Source: an uncultured Collinsella sp.
GTDB lineage: Bacteria; Actinomycetota; Coriobacteriia; Coriobacteriales; Coriobacteriaceae
Assembly (NCBI GenBank): GCA_900757265.1
Contig: CAAENW010000016.1
Coordinates: 1 to 12,600, forward strand
Length of the DNA stretch: 12,600 bases
Direction: 5' to 3'
This document shows, in pieces, positions 12,542 to 12,600 of this stretch. Within the stretch, counting starts at the first letter, position 1. Each line of letters starts with the position of its first letter. Under the pieces are notes generated by a model. It did not search any database and had not been told where the DNA came from. It saw only the letters and a program-made list of their open reading frames with translations. Both the position numbers and the translations under genes were made by a program.

Positions 12542-12600
12542 GGTTCTCGCGGTCATTGCGTTTGCAACCACCGTCGCCGCTGGTGCTTTTGCTGGTTATA
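12531..12600 (+). CDS. N-terminus of an unidentified exported or membrane-anchored protein (runs off the edge)
   Basis: 23 codons are visible: MKSKVLAVIAFATTVAAGAF followed by AGY. Two lysines before a hydrophobic Ala/Val-rich stretch look like a signal peptide or a single N-terminal membrane anchor. The ATG at 12531 has AGGAGG six bases upstream, inside parB, and overlaps the parB end by 11 bases in another reading frame. The good ribosome binding site and signal-like start make it a real gene rather than a chance ORF, but the family cannot be told from what is visible. Confidence 0.6.
   Translation, partial: MKSKVLAVIAFATTVAAGAFAGY

Overview
The window is a chromosomal replication-origin region of a bacterium, read through the junction between two divergent gene sets. 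Genes 1 to 7400 all run leftward: gyrB (partial), a DUF721/DciA-family gene, recF, dnaN, dnaA and an unusual GHKL-ATPase gene. Genes 7746 to 12600 all run rightward: rpmH, rnpA, yidD, yidC, jag, rsmG, parA, parB and the start of an unknown exported or membrane protein. The order dnaA-dnaN-recF-DUF721-gyrB on one side and rpmH-rnpA-yidD-yidC-jag-rsmG-parA-parB on the other is the actinobacterial one; Firmicutes usually have mnmE and mnmG between jag and rsmG. Together with the moderate GC content and the extra ATPase gene before dnaA, I infer a member of the Coriobacteriia (Collinsella or a relative). That placement is from memory of gene order, not from a search.

Left block: a likely operon starts with a 450-residue protein (GHKL ATPase domain, long Gln/Pro/Met/Tyr-rich linker, C-terminal winged helix) lying 15 bases ahead of dnaA. 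After dnaA come 238 non-coding bases, then dnaN, recF and the DUF721 gene packed with a 9-base gap and a 14-base overlap, ending at a clear intrinsic terminator. gyrB follows behind its own short promoter region.

Origin signals sit on both sides of the ATPase-dnaA pair. The 7401-7745 gap holds two identical 14-base copies of a DnaA-box-like element (core TTTTCAACA), other box-like sites and a strong promoter for rpmH. The 4070-4307 gap between dnaA and dnaN holds a third identical copy in the opposite orientation, a TTTTCCACG site, and a DnaA box followed by five perfect DnaA-trio triplets and an AT-rich stretch. That last arrangement resembles the basal unwinding system of B. subtilis. I therefore read the origin as bipartite, with unwinding most likely at about 4080-4137.

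Right block: the rpmH promoter probably drives rpmH-rnpA-yidD-yidC-jag (ribosomal protein, RNase P protein, membrane insertion, RNA binding), which ends at a strong terminator. rsmG follows, then three perfect parS sites at exactly 39-base intervals, then the chromosome-partition genes parA and parB. A fourth, degenerate parS lies inside dnaA in its linker-coding part. No mobile elements, CRISPR arrays, tRNA or rRNA genes were seen.
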